This document shows positions 35,532-47,292 of a stretch of 64,000 nucleotides of DNA, in pieces. The notes beneath the pieces are model-generated. The model worked only from the letters and a program-made list of their open reading frames with translations, was not told the DNA's origin and did no database searches. Where the stretch lies: assembly GCF_947179165.1 (NCBI RefSeq), contig NC_077245.1, positions 36,387,286 to 36,451,285 on the forward strand, written 5' to 3'. This DNA is from Solanum dulcamara (Eukaryota > Streptophyta > Magnoliopsida > Solanales > Solanaceae). The position numbers and the translations under genes were made by a program. How positions within the stretch are numbered: the first letter of the stretch is position 1; every line of letters starts with the position of its first letter.

Positions 35532-38234
35532 TGTTATGACCCAAAATTTTGGTGTGATGATACTTATCCTTTCCCACTGGATAAGTCAGGCTAAACAAAA
35601 ATGAATATGAAATATAATGCTAAAGCAGTTTAAAAAGGTACATAAGCATATAAAAATGGCAGTCTTAGTCAACTACAATACCTCAAGGAATGATTGTCAC
35701 ATTTACAAGCCTCGAATATAATAAAAATTTAAAAATGTAGAAGTCTCAATGTCTGTTTAACAAAAACAGAACAAAATAGTATAATAAAAAAGGACAAGGG
35801 AGATCACTAGCAATGAACAACTACCTCTCCAGTATCCCCACAAGGCCTTGGATGAAGGAAATGAAAATTGAGTCATCGTCAAGGCTCAAACCCACTCAAG
35901 TGTAGACAGCAAGGAGTGCTTACCAAATAACACATTGCTCAATAAGCCAACTAACAAAACCAAGTAAATTTAATAGACACTAGAAATTCTTACATCCCAA
36001 CTAAAACTCTTCAACAACAACCTACACAGAATTTAGGTCAATCTACACTACATAGTTCATATAGCACTTAGACAAGCAATAGCTCATCATCATCACCAAA
36101 TTAGTTATATCAATCTTAAATAGATCAATTGCAAACACAAAAGGGGCTTACACATAACTTCACAATGGTAAATAAGATGCAATGCAATGCAATATGATGT
36201 CATGTAAAGTGATGCATTTCTATCCTAATAATACAACAACCGTTGTATAATAGACCGAAACCCATGGGGTCTCAAAAGACCATGTATTTTTTGAAATCAT
36301 TTCCCATCAGAGTCATTTTAAATCCCTAAAACTATTTCCCATCGGCGTAAATATCCATTGCCAGAACCATTTCCCATCGGGATAAGAATCAATTGGGTCT
36401 CATCACAGTAACCCAGAACCAATGCAAATAAACATGTTCACATAAATAATGAGAGAATGATGGTGTCCATAGTCACAATGAAATTCATATCAATAGAATT
36501 CATGTCACACTATCAATAATATATCAACAACAACAAGTAAATCATTTACATCATCATAAGTCATGAAGTCTACATTTACTTACCCCTTTTATCACAATTA
36601 TTGATCAATCGGTAAGAAATTATTTCCAATTCAACTCCTATAATATACAATGAGCACATGATAAATTCATCAAATTCACAACCACATTTAGGCTATCATA
36701 GCATTCCATCAAGTTCATGTCAAGCTCAATTCAAGGACTTTATATTAACGATCAAAATAATAGAACATGTAGTCTTTTTTACGACCTCAACCTTTATATT
36801 AAGAAAAATTCACATTATTATTATTCTAAAAATTATTCCTATTACTCCCCAATGCATATACAAAACCAAGTTCAAGTAATCTACAAGATTTATGGGGTTT
36901 TAGAAGTTCACTTTACTTAATCCATACTTAGTCAATCACTAACTTGTGCCTACCCATTTTTAGTAGCTTCCTAAACACCACAATCTATCTAAATAGTGAT
37001 TAACAATCAAATTATGAAAGTAAGAACACAAAAATCATAAAATTTTGTTAAAAGCATCAAAATGGCTCCAAAATCCGATTCCAAAAATGGTGTTTAAATC
37101 TGGGAATTTTTGGATGAAAATGATCCTTAACGTATTTGGAACTCATTACCTTAAACCATTTCAAAAATGGATTTTAAAACAGCCCAAAATCACCATATTA
37201 AGAAATTTTAAGTTATTGAAGAAATTCCCAAAATTTGAGGTCAAAAATACTTAATTCGAAGTGAAAATCAGGATATAAATGATGGGTAATGTAGATTTTA
37301 GGTTAAAAACATTTAACCAATGAAAGTCCCAAAAAATACTACTTGAAAGAACCTTCTCCCGAGTTCCCAAAGTGAAAAATAGACCAAAGCCTGGCCAAAA
37401 CCCCTCAAATGTTGCTTAAGCGACACAGGGGTAGCTTTTGCGTCCGTCGCTTTTACTACATCAATGTCTCTTTTGCGAAGCCTGTAAAAATCCTCCCCCT
37501 TCGCTTTTTTGATGGGTCTCCGCTAAATCGGAGGTCACTAAAGAAACACCCCTTACTCAAAAGTGAACGCACTAGAAATCCAAAAAATTACACAAGTCAC
37601 AAAGTTTCCTGAATTAATCCTCGGTATACGATCGAAATCCCTTACACACAAATCATATATACTACCATACTAAATTTGATATTCCATATTCAATAGAACC
37701 ATCAAAATTTGAATTTAAGGTCTCTATTATCCGTAATCAAATAAGTCGCACACTAACTAACTGTAAGCCTCAAAAAGAACAAAATTCCCTCAACATTAAC
37801 AAGAATATTCAGGCCTAAAATCATTTTTCAAATCCAATAGAGCCATCAGAGTATAATTCTGAGCATCCACACTCCATATGTTGACAAAAGTCAATTCTAA
37901 ACTCAAAAACTCAAAAAGTTACAAATTTAGGACCTTAAATCCTTCATAAAATTCTGAATTTGATTTCATCAACTCTCCTAGACCAAAATCCATATTTTGA
38001 AGCTGATGGAATTGATAGAATTCCATTTTGAGACTCGAAACTCTAAATGACACTGATGCCACTATTTAATAAATTAACCCTTCAAAATTAAAATCTTGCT
38101 AAAAATCTTAAATTTTCATAGATTTTTCGAAAATCAACTTCAAATATTGATCAAACATGAATTGGAGCAACTACCAGAGGGGTAAAATAGTCATTTTGAA
38201 AAAATTAGCAAAACTAACCTTCAAGATCATTACA
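35532..38234 (-). repeat. 5' LTR of copy D (2.7 kb)
   Basis: The minus strand runs TGTAATGATCTTGAAGG (38234) to GTCATAACA (35532). Near its start it shares ACTATTTTACCCC with LTR B. It contains three spaced CATTTCCCATCGG-like units (36298-36385) and a GCGAC/TTTTGCG/CGCTTTT word cluster (37410-37530). ORFs within it are short and AT-biased, not genes. Confidence 0.85.
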
Positions 38235-38772
38235 TTTTTTTCATAAACTAGTGAGAAAATATCAGTGAGGGTTGGAATAATATTATTCAAATGAGGTTTA
38301 AAGTACTTATACGGAACATAAGGTCAGCCAGATCTAATCACTCTTTCTATAGGATTCAAATACTACATATACATCATAATTTTGACCTGGTGGCAGTAAT
38401 GGAACCATTCCAAGAATCAAAGGTCATTCAACAGTATAAAAGAATACTTGGGATGACATATGCTAATTACAATGTTAATGGGCAAATATGGGTTTTTATT
38501 AATAAATATATTATGATGGAGGTGATGTCTTCTTCTGAACAACACCTATATATCAAGTTGGTGTTCCCTAATAGACATCAGATAAACTGTACACTGGTGT
38601 ATGATCTATACTCTAGTGTATGCAAAGTGTTCCCAAAAATTTAGGCTTGAGCTATGGGATTTTATTTACTCAATGTCTAAGAGTATATATGTTCCTTGGG
38701 TTGTAGGTGGGGATTTCAATGTTATTATGAATGCTAAGGAGGAAATTGGTGGTCTTCCTATAAATCCTAATC
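38235..38772 (+). pseudogene. L1-type LINE endonuclease fragment (plus strand)
   Basis: The plus strand reads VLIRNIRSARSNHSFYRIQI, AVMEPFQESKVIQQYKRILG and MTYANYNVNGQIW. After a frameshift at about 38600 it continues LVYAKCSQKFRLELWD, PWVVGGDFNVIMNAKEEIGG and LPINP. N, E and GGDFN motifs of the exonuclease-endonuclease-phosphatase fold are visible. It stops at 38772 where the poly(A) (as poly-T) of the minus-strand LINE begins. Only the endonuclease N-terminal ~160 residues are present. The 47 bp before 38282 show no feature. Confidence 0.85.
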
Positions 38773-38779
38773 TTTTTTT

Positions 38780-39430
38780 AATAAACGAACCTAACCCGAG
38801 GATCTTATCGCTCGTGGTGGTCAAGGGTTGAGCCACACACCCTCTAGCCTTAACATAGATAAAAATAAAAACAAAAGTACAAAGAAGGAGGATGTAGACC
38901 TTAGCTCTGATCCTAGGTTGTTCTGAGTCAACTAACCTACTAAGGTCGATCAACTCATCCCCAATACTATCAAACATTAAACCTAGATACTATGCACCAA
39001 AAAGAAAGGACTCCTCTCGATACAAAAATCTAGGAAAATATTAAATGAGGGAGACTCTCCCTTTACAAGAGAAAATCACATAAACAAAGGATCCTAGGAA
39101 TGTGCACCTATGAGAGAACTTCTCTTGGTACAAAAATTCTAGGAAAACATAAATGAGGGAGACTATCCCCTTACATAGTAAGAAAAGAACTTCTATCCTA
39201 AGGTATTCAAGGTGGTTGTTTTATCCTCTTAAGTTTCCTTCTTCTGAAGAATATCAATCCCATCTTGTAAAACATGAAATATCCCTAAGTTTCTTGTGGT
39301 AGATGTTGGTAAGTATATAAGTGGTTAGTGGTATCGATTTTGTGGCTATATTTTGAAAGAGATCTGCAGGAAAATTTTCCTTCTTGTACACATGTTTGCA
39401 TTGGAATTAGTCTAGCATCCTGACCAATTC
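38780..39430 (-). other. LINE 3' UTR with internal 60-bp repeat
   Basis: Follows the RNase H stop. A ~60-bp unit (39006-39068 and 39114-39175, plus coordinates) containing aaatgagggagact.tccc is present twice, offset 108 bp. The related fragment at 1376-1440 has only one copy. Ends at the A-tail. No ORF. Confidence 0.75.
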
Positions 39431-39724
39431 TTAGAGTTCTAAGATGTGTTGAATAATGCTCAAAGGTAAGTTGCTCTCCTTCTTAAGCCATGTAACCACC
39501 AGTTTTGAATTAGTCTCAAGAATGAACCTGCTATAGCCATCTAGAATGCACCAAGTAATGCCAAAAATAGCAGCTTGCACCTTTGTTTGGTTGTTTGAAA
39601 CCACTACTAAGGGAGTAGTAAAGGCATAGATTAAGTTTCCCTTGTGATCTCTTAAAATGCCTCCTGCTCCAATATTTCTAGGGCTGCTTAAAGCACTCTC
39701 ATCAGTGTTAAGTTTCACCATGGT
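39431..39724 (-). pseudogene. LINE RNase H domain
   Basis: Open for 96 codons: VKLNTDESALSSPRNIGAGG, ILRDHKGNLIYAFTTPLVV, VQAAIFGITWCILDGYSRF, ILETNSKLVVTWLKKESNLP. This is the plant L1 ORF2 C-terminal RNase H. The first acidic residue (NTD) is kept. The second position reads NNQTKVQAA, with K where E is expected, and the third reads ETNSK, with N where D is expected. Probably inactive. Confidence 0.88.
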
Positions 39725-42110
39725 ATGTGAGGGTTTATACTAGTTAACTTGAACCACCTTCATATTATGTTTGCAATTATCTACCCTATTCACCAAGTCT
39801 TTCCAGTTGGTAGGCTAGTGAATTTGAGGATATGTTGTAATCACTACCATATATAAGTCTGAGATAATAAAGAAAGTTAGTCTAGTAGTACTGGATTTCT
39901 TCCCCCATATTTGCTAGCACAACTATTTTTCAATAGGTTCCAATATATAAATATGGGAGTAGCTTGAAGCAATATCCTGTGGACCTCATTGTTAGCCTTA
40001 GTCAACTACCCTTTATTCACCAGGTTCTTTAGAGGAGTATTGTTGTATTGTATCCCCCAATAAGTTAAGAAGTACTTCAAAATATGACTAGCAAAATGAC
40101 CTGCCATAAATATATGTTCTATATCATCCATACTAGCTCTATATCAACATGAACAATCTATTGAATTATGACCAAAAGATACAAGCCTATCATTGGTAGG
40201 AAAATTGAATTTGAAGGCCCTCTACATAAAAAAAAAAGACCTTAAAAGGGCTATTGATATGCCTTATGTTGCTATCAGTTCGGGTTCTTGCTTTTTTCTT
40301 CCTTACAAGATCCCAAACTAAGTCACAAGTGAAATTTCCATGAGAATTAGATGTCCAGTGAGCCTGGTCCATTTTACCTTGATGGTATCTGAACCTAGTA
40401 CTAAGGATATTGCTCACCAGTTGTTGGGGAGCATGTTGTCTAACCTTCTCCACATTTTACACCCCATTTTCCAAAAAATGGGATATTGTGGAGTTATTCA
40501 ATCTTGGAAGGTATGTGTTGTAGTAAACTAGTGGACCTTCCCCTAAATAGTTGTCCCACTAAAAACTGTAGTCTCCAGAGTTGATAGACCACCTGATATA
40601 GGCCTTACTATTGATTCTGTTTACCATCATATTCTTCCACATAAGAGAGTGTCAAGTTTCCCATTTCTTAGTAACAGGGTGGGCTCTTTGACAATATTTA
40701 GCTTTAAGAGAGTCTTCCCATAGGGTCCTTTTAGACCTGAAATTCCACCATTGCTTATAATGAAGGGATAAGCACACATCATCCAAGTTTTTAACTCCAA
40801 TACCCCCTCTCCTCATAGGGAAAACTAAGGGTGTCCCAAGAAGCCAATGGTACTTTCTTCTTTCTTTGTCCCATCCCCAGAAGATGTCTGAAATAAGACT
40901 CTTAATCTGTTTCATGGTGGTAGTAGTGGGGGTAATTGCAGACAATAAATGGATAGGGAGGGACTATAGAACATATTTTTTCAATGTGACCCTTCCCCCA
41001 CAGTTGAGCATTTTATCCTGCCAGCCCCTTATCCTATTTATCACCTTGAAGACTATACTAGTAAAATATATGATCTTTTGTCTTCCTATATAAAGAATAC
41101 ATCCAAAAAAAGTGATAGGTCCAGTAGTACATTTGAAACCTATGACTTTATTAACTATGTCAATCACAACATTAGTAGTATTAACAGGGATCAAAAATTT
41201 ACTCTTTTCCTTGTTAATAAGTTGTCCAGAGGTTGTCTCAAAGGCCTGTAATGTCTTAATAATTAGATTCAATGAATACATGCAAGTGGAGATGAAGATA
41301 ATGATATCATAAGCAAAAGTTAGATGATTAATTTAAGGACCATTCTCACCATATGAAATCCAGTGTATAATTAATTATGATGGAGATTGTTCAACATTGT
41401 AGACAAAACTTCTGCACTAATAATGAAAAGAGTTGGGGAAAGGGGGTCTCCCTATTTAAGTCCCCTTGTAGAGTGGAATAAACCATGCCTTGTTCCATTA
41501 ATTATGATAGAATACCAATTGTTAGACATAGTTCTCCATACCATATCAATGAATATCTCTCTAAAGCCTATTCTTCTCATGACTAAACAAATAAAGGACA
41601 AAGATACCCTGCCATACGCCTTGGCCATATCTAGTTTAATAACTATATTGTCTCTAATCTTTGGTTTTTTGATGCTGTGTATGATCTCTTATGCCAACAT
41701 AATATTCTTAGATATACTTATACCTTTGACAAAGCCAGAATGGTTTTTAGAAATGAGTTGGGGCAGAATGGGGGCAAGTTTGAGGCATAACAATTTAGAG
41801 ATAACTTTACTAGTGCAATTACTGGGGGATCTGTCTATATTTTGAAAGTTTATTAGGATGGTCCACTTTTGGGAATAGAACCAAACAGGCATGGGATATA
41901 AATTTGGGAATACAATTACCATTAAAGAAATAATAGACTAGGTTTAAAAGATCCTCACTTATAATATCCCAACATGTGTGGAAGAACTTACCACTCATGC
42001 CATCTGGACCTACATCAGAGGTCAGACTCATAGACAAAACTACCTTCCTTAATTCATATATGGTAGGTAAAGAGTGTAGGGGCTTATTTTGTTCATCAGT
42101 GATCATCTAG
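39725..42110 (-). pseudogene. LINE reverse transcriptase and zf-RVT region
   Basis: RT N-terminus (42106-41819): VVLSMSLTSDVGPDGMSGKF, FISHACLVLFPKVDHPNKLS. Then after a frameshift SKNHSGFVKGISISKNIM, and WYSIIINGTRHGLFHSTRGL followed by K-stop-GDPLSPTLFIISAE, where the conserved Q of QGDPLSP is a stop. The catalytic box near 41310 reads LTFAYDIIIF instead of FADD. The thumb/connection (41281-40964) and zf-RVT-like segments (DIFWGWDKERRKYHWLLGTP, WTSNSHGNFTCDLVWDLV) follow. Target-primed reverse transcription is the normal role; this copy cannot do it. Confidence 0.87.
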
Positions 42111-42900
42111 TAATACATGGGCCTCCTCATTAATCAGCTTTCTTCACCTATGAAACTATGTTCAAAATGGGAGCATGCTTCCTCTGCAATCTTCTCATCC
42201 CCCTGAATTAAGTTTCCAGTCTCATCACTAATATGATTAATGCATAACCTCCTTCTCCTTCATCTAATAATAGCCTGAAAGTACTTTGTATTTGCATCAC
42301 CATCCTTAAACCATTGCAACTGAGTTTATTGTTTTAAAATGGACTGTTCCATCTTTAAAAATCTAATGTACTGAGCATTGATATGGTTTAACCAGGTTTT
42401 GGTTGTCTCAGTGTTATCATTGAAGTCTCCAATAGTGCACCAAGGTTCCCCCAAACTAGAGAATTGCATCATTTTATCCCATAAGTCTCTTCTCATGTAG
42501 TCTTTGCATTTGGCATAGATAAAGGTGATCAGTTACTTCTCAGGCCAAGCCACATGCTTAATAGCACAAGTAACTTGGTGCTCATCCTAAACTATAATAT
42601 TGTAATCAATATCTCGGTTCCATAATAACCAAATCTAACTTTTGGAGTCTTGAATGGCACTATCCATTCCAAATTGACAATACTCCTTGCATTCCAGCAT
42701 ATTGTATTGATTATTAGAGTTTTTGAGTTTTGGACCTAGTATTGATGCTACTTTTTGTAGTAGAATTAGTAGCATAGCTGGTTTGAGATCTTTGATTATT
42801 TTTCTTCTATTTTCCTTTTTGACCTATAGGAGATGAACCATTCCTTACAGAGACCTGTTTGATTTCCTCCTAGTTGTCAATATGGATGGCAGAGCCAAGT
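42111..42900 (-). pseudogene. LINE endonuclease remnant
   Basis: Minus strand: a degraded N-terminus near 42760, then TFIYAKCKDYMRRDLWDKM ... LGEPWCTIGDFNDNTETTKT at about 42420-42530, the conserved YAKC-x-RRDLWD and GDFN blocks of plant L1 endonucleases. Most of the region between is frameshifted. It differs from the plus-strand endonuclease at 38282, so the two belong to different LINE copies. Confidence 0.75.
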
Positions 42901-43118
42901 GCTTTTAACAAATGGTCAATAATCTCCTCATCTTCTTGTGTTTTCTCTAAATGATCAGGGTCATCTTCATTCCCTGAATGAGTTACTCTGTGCTCATCAT
43001 TGATACCATCTGAAATAGCACTTTTGTTAGAAACACAGACCTCACTAGAATTAACTTGAACCTGTAGGGGAGTTACATATATTCTAGCCTATTCATTTAT
43101 CAAGACATAGTTGAGGCT

Positions 43119-45880
43119 CTATTGACTATTTTCTGAGTTGCTTTTGTCTTCTACCAATTGCTTCTTCTTAAAACAATCCCTTTTTATTTTGCTGAGTGCT
43201 AATGAAGATTTATTCTTGAGGAATTGAGGACTTGCCTTATCCCCATTACCAACTACCACTTCCTCTATCTTTTTATCATTATGGACAACATATTTTAGAT
43301 TCTCAGCATTTTTTTCCTGTGACCTGGAATTTATAGAAGCATTCACAGTTGTAGCATAGGCACTAAGGTCAATCCTATGATCAGTTAATAAGTCATCCCT
43401 CCCCTTGGTTACCCCTTCGTGCATATTAGTAGGTTTCACCTTTGTTCCCCCTTCCTCTCTTCCATCAACTTCAGCAGCTGCAACAGTCAATTTATTTTAA
43501 TTATTAGGGGTGTGGGGTCTTTTATTCAATACCTGAGTTATCTTCTTGGAAGATAATGCAATCTTCAGTATCTTCAATCCTGTCAGCACTATTCATTATG
43601 GGAGATTTATTTTTCTGCAACTCTTGCTTCTTATTGCTGTCCTTGGGAACCTATTTTATAAGGCTATGGAGAGTAGAATTGTCTATCCAATGAGGGGAGG
43701 GGGGTTGATCTTGGACTTGAAAATTAATATTACTACTTTGGGAGTTAAGATTATTAACGATAGTAGCCATACTTGTCTGGTGTTGGATTTGCCCCTGTTG
43801 ATTGTTTCTTCTAGGAGATTTTGGGACCTTGGAGCTTTCTCTTTGTTGAACTTGGCCATGTTTCTTGTGCTATTGTACATGTTACTATTGTTCCTTGTGC
43901 TATTGTACATGTTGTTGTTATTGGCCATTCTTTTTTCCTTTCCTTTTTTGTGTTTGCCATTCTTCTTGTTCTTATGTATTCCCAACATTTTCATTTTGAA
44001 TTACCTTTTGTTGGTCAGTAATTGTGTTATTTTCTTGTATTTGCATGTCATTTGTTTTTCTAGTTCTTGCTTTTCCTTTATTTTTTTCAGTTTCCTCTTG
44101 TTCTTTCCTCCTTATGTTCTCATTATCTCTCTTCTTTATAGTACAAACACCGATAATATGACCTTAATGCTTGGAATACTCATATTACTATGGAACACCC
44201 TTATGTTGAATAGGCTTCCATCTACCATCACCATTATCATCATCATCAAACTTCATCCAAACATGGTGTGGTCTTTATTTAGTAAGGTCAATTTGGACCT
44301 TCAATTTGGCAATACTACCTCTTGTGTTTTTGTAGGTTGATAAGTCCAAAAATAATACCTTAACTATAAGAGATAGTAAAGGACTTACTACTTCTAGACA
44401 ATAGTAGTTCCATGGCAGTTCAGGTAGTATAGCCCAAACGGAGACCACATGAGTTTCTTCTTCAGGCTTGAAGGTGGGGCTCCAAATCTGCAGCCTCATT
44501 AACTGGCCTTGTATAAAACAAATTCTTTTGGACAAAACATTAGAATGATCATATTCATTGTCTAAGTCAATGTAGAGATGCCTAGAGTTGAAGTTAGTTA
44601 ACTTCACAGCACCCTTGAGCTCAGTTTGAAGAATGAATTTCTTTCTGATGATGTCCATCTTAAGCATAGTATTAGTAAACTTGCCTATAAGAGCATACTT
44701 GCATCTAGTAGCCAATTTCACCATAAAATCCTCTCTTCTAAAAACCACTGCTAGGAAACCTTGTTTTGTGGTGATTTTGCGAGGGCTAATATCAAGAGTG
44801 GTTGTCTTCATGAGTAGTTGTCTTCATGGACTCTTGGGCTCTTAATTTGGACACCAAAGTGTGAGGTATAATAGAGTTAGGGGGAATGGGTATATTGGTA
44901 TTAGGAAATCAGGCTTGGTTAGGATTTTCAAGAGTAAAGTTGTTTCTATTCTCCTGAGTTCTATTTACATAATTGTTGGACTAGTTAGGATTATAAGCTT
45001 CAAAGTTGTTGGAAACTCCCAAAGGAGCATTATTGGGAATTTAAGGATGTTGTTTGGATTTTTGGCTATCTTTGGCTTGAACCTCCTCCAAATCATTAAC
45101 CTTCTTACCATTATCCACTTGAGTCTCCCTACTATTAACATTATGTGCCTCATTCCCTATATGCTTATTGATCACTACATTGATGATAGGCTTAGCAGTA
45201 CCTTGCTTAATTGTATTAAATTGCTGTTGAGTTACATTATCATTAGAATTAACATAGTCATTATTGAATTGGCTATCATGGTTAGAAAACTTACCTTGAG
45301 CATCATTCGATGCATTATTGATCCTTTGCTGCAAATAGGAGTATGTACATTATCATGCACCTCAATTCCTTTAATTCCATGTGCTGCGACCAGTATCTGA
45401 TCAACTCTTTCCTAACTGGTATCTCTAATTCGAAGTTCAAAAGTGTTTTTATTATATTGAGCCTGAATTCCTTGCTCCTTTTACTGAGATTGAGCCTGAG
45501 CCTTGGAGGAATTACAAATTTAGACTTCACAGTCACTGAGTACTGTAGCTTGGCATTCCACAGTATGAATTTTCATATTCTACACACATGGAGAAAATTC
45601 TAGCGGAGTTTTTGATCTTTGAAGAACATCCATTCCATATTGAATAATTTCCCATTGGTTTTGTTCAATTTGAGTAGACAGAGCTTCGGCAACGCCACCG
45701 AAATATTCCTCATCGATGATTGCTCCATGGAAATCAGGTGGCTTATACCCATAGGTGCACCATTACCTGGAGAACAATCCCCTATGGCTCTTTTTTGTCA
45801 AATCTCATAGGAATCCCTTCGAATATGAAGGAGCAATTTAGGCGACTCAGAGGTGCTTCCCAAAGAAATCGTCTGGCGCT
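43119..45880 (-). pseudogene. LINE ORF1 with DUF4283-like domain
   Basis: N-terminal remnants read DEEYFGGVAEALSTQIEQNQ near 45700, then N/Q-rich segments (45536-45041). The DUF4283-like domain (44811-44275) is the best part: ATRCKYALIGKFTN, KGAVKLTNFNSRHLYIDLDN, FIQGQLMRLQIWSPTFKPEE, LPELPWNYYC, GSIAKLKVQIDLTK. C-terminal parts are basic/N-rich (43994-43683, with a 10-residue tandem MYNSTRNNSN / MYNSTRNMAK) and acidic/K-rich (43490-43119). ORF1 proteins bind element RNA. The large plus-strand ORF 43546-44340 is its antisense shadow. 45840-45880 is only a guess at the 5' end. Confidence 0.82.
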
Positions 45881-46168
45881 AAATCTCAAATGACATGATG
45901 GAATGCTATGATTTTTTGAAGATAGATGGACTTTGTGATAGAGTATCATCTCCCTCAGTCCTTTTTAATCGAGTCAATCCACATCTTTGTAGGGACATAA
46001 TCTTTTATCCCCTCCATCACCACTACTATAGCTCACCATGATGCATGGTTTATACCACAACACGTGATGGCCTTCCGTGGTCAACACATGGTGCCAAAAA
46101 TTATAGGTTTCAAAACTTTTCATGTTTTGATCCTTATTTTCCGACTTTCCAAATTATGGGGTCTTACA
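45881..46168 (-). repeat. LTR fragment W1 with unassigned 130 bp to its left
   Basis: The minus strand begins TGTAAGACCCCATAATTTGG at 46168 and runs left. From 46013 it is shared with 55710-55857, including cccgtgatgg/ccgtgg words. 45881-46012 shows no recognised feature. It interrupts the gag start of remnant X1. Confidence 0.65.
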
Positions 46169-47292
46169 ATGCTCAACCTCTATAACAGGATCTAATGATG
46201 GTGCCCACTACTAGAATTGAACTGGTGTTGCATCTCATGCTCTATATTAACCTCTAGTTCAATCTCATCCCCTAGCCCTAGTTGGGGCTCTATCTATAGT
46301 GTAGGAGGCTCTCACCCACCAGCACATGATCTCATCATATCCATCTAAGAAAGAATTAAACAAACAAAACTTAGAAGTTTCTAAAGTCAATAACGCACTA
46401 TAAGGAAAAATAAAAGTGAGTTATTCCTTAAAATGCCCTATAGCCTCTCGAAGATAAGATACAAATGCCATCATACCAATCTGCATGATTCTATTAGGCG
46501 TTTGTTAAACCTAGAGCTCTGATATCACACTATTGTGACAAAAAATTAGGTCATGATGGCACCTATTATTACCCTCCAGTTGGGAATCCAAAACTGAAAG
46601 CAAAAGGAAATACCCTTCTAGAAAATAAATATACAAAAGAAAAAATGGAGACATAGATTAGGACACATAGCATAGATATGTAAAAAAGATATAAAAATAG
46701 AGAAAATTTGCATAAAAGTGACCAAGAAAGAAAAAACTATATACAAGAACAAACCTTTGACCAGGTATCATTGATAGAAAGCATCTAGGTACAAAAAGGA
46801 TATATATATCATGTTTGTCTATTAAAAATACAAAATATATACAAAAAAGAAAAAGAAAAAAGTCTCCAGACGCCAAGTGCTCACCACGATCCAAATCTGT
46901 AGCGGCTATAGGAGATCTCAAACCTCAATGACGATTGCTTATACTAGCAGTTGCATCACAAAAAGATGCAGAAGTGTAGTATGAGTATGATGAACCCTCA
47001 ACTATGTCTCATATTTCATAGTATAGGTGGTCGGTCATTTGAAAAATAAAACCCAACTGATTCGAACTGGGTCATACCTCAAGGATTGGCACATGGGACT
47101 CTTCTTCAATTGATTTGACGATTCAAACAATAATAGAATTTATAGTTACTCAACAAGAACAATAAATAAAATTAGGGGTTTTAACTAATAACTATGATTT
47201 ATCAATATAAAGTATTGAAAATATAGATTTAATAAAACTTTTGTAAACTAGGATTCAAAAAGACTAGGGGTCTGTGAATAACGATTGGGGTT
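46169..47292 (-). mobile_element. gypsy remnant X1: gag start, 5' UTR, primer site, partial 5' LTR
   Basis: The minus strand from right: LTR end (47292-46535), primer-binding site TGATATCAGAGC (46516-46527), a 5' UTR resembling copy D's (tagcctctcgaagataag), and a gag start fragment (IEPQLGLGDEIELEVNIEHE) with stops. The LTR is cut at 47292 by the start of H1. Duplicated as X2 at 55858-56924. Confidence 0.72.

Larger units (their letters stand above)
30781..38234 (-). mobile_element. Ty3/gypsy family II copy D, 3'-truncated
   Basis: Minus-strand order: 5' LTR (38234-35532), primer site, gag, protease, RT, RNase H, integrase. It ends in the integrase C-terminus near 30781 against copy C. LTR start, protease (LFDPASTLSDVSIYFA) and gag/5' UTR style match copy B better than family I. 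The RT FIDDIL box survives. The 3' LTR is missing. Confidence 0.85.
38773..45880 (-). mobile_element. nearly full-length L1-type LINE, decayed
   Basis: Minus-strand order: ORF1 (45.8-43.1 kb), endonuclease, reverse transcriptase, zinc-binding RT-associated domain, RNase H, 3' UTR, A-tail (TTTTTTT at 38773-38779 on plus). About 7.1 kb, near the usual size of plant L1 elements. The 3' UTR is related to the fragment at 1350-1666. No target-site duplication was found, and the 5' end is approximate. All ORFs are broken by stops or frameshifts. Confidence 0.87.

Noticed and set aside
41387..41845. 152-codon plus-strand ORF
   Set aside because: Antisense to the LINE reverse transcriptase.
43546..44340. 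264-codon plus-strand ORF, the longest in the window, hydrophobic and leucine/serine-rich
   Set aside because: It is antisense to LINE ORF1, whose DUF4283-like domain and C-terminal parts read clearly on the minus strand. The hydrophobic look comes from the A-rich sense strand.
44861..45400. 179-codon plus-strand ORF resembling a membrane protein
   Set aside because: Antisense shadow of the N/Q-rich LINE ORF1 linker (minus 45041-45536).
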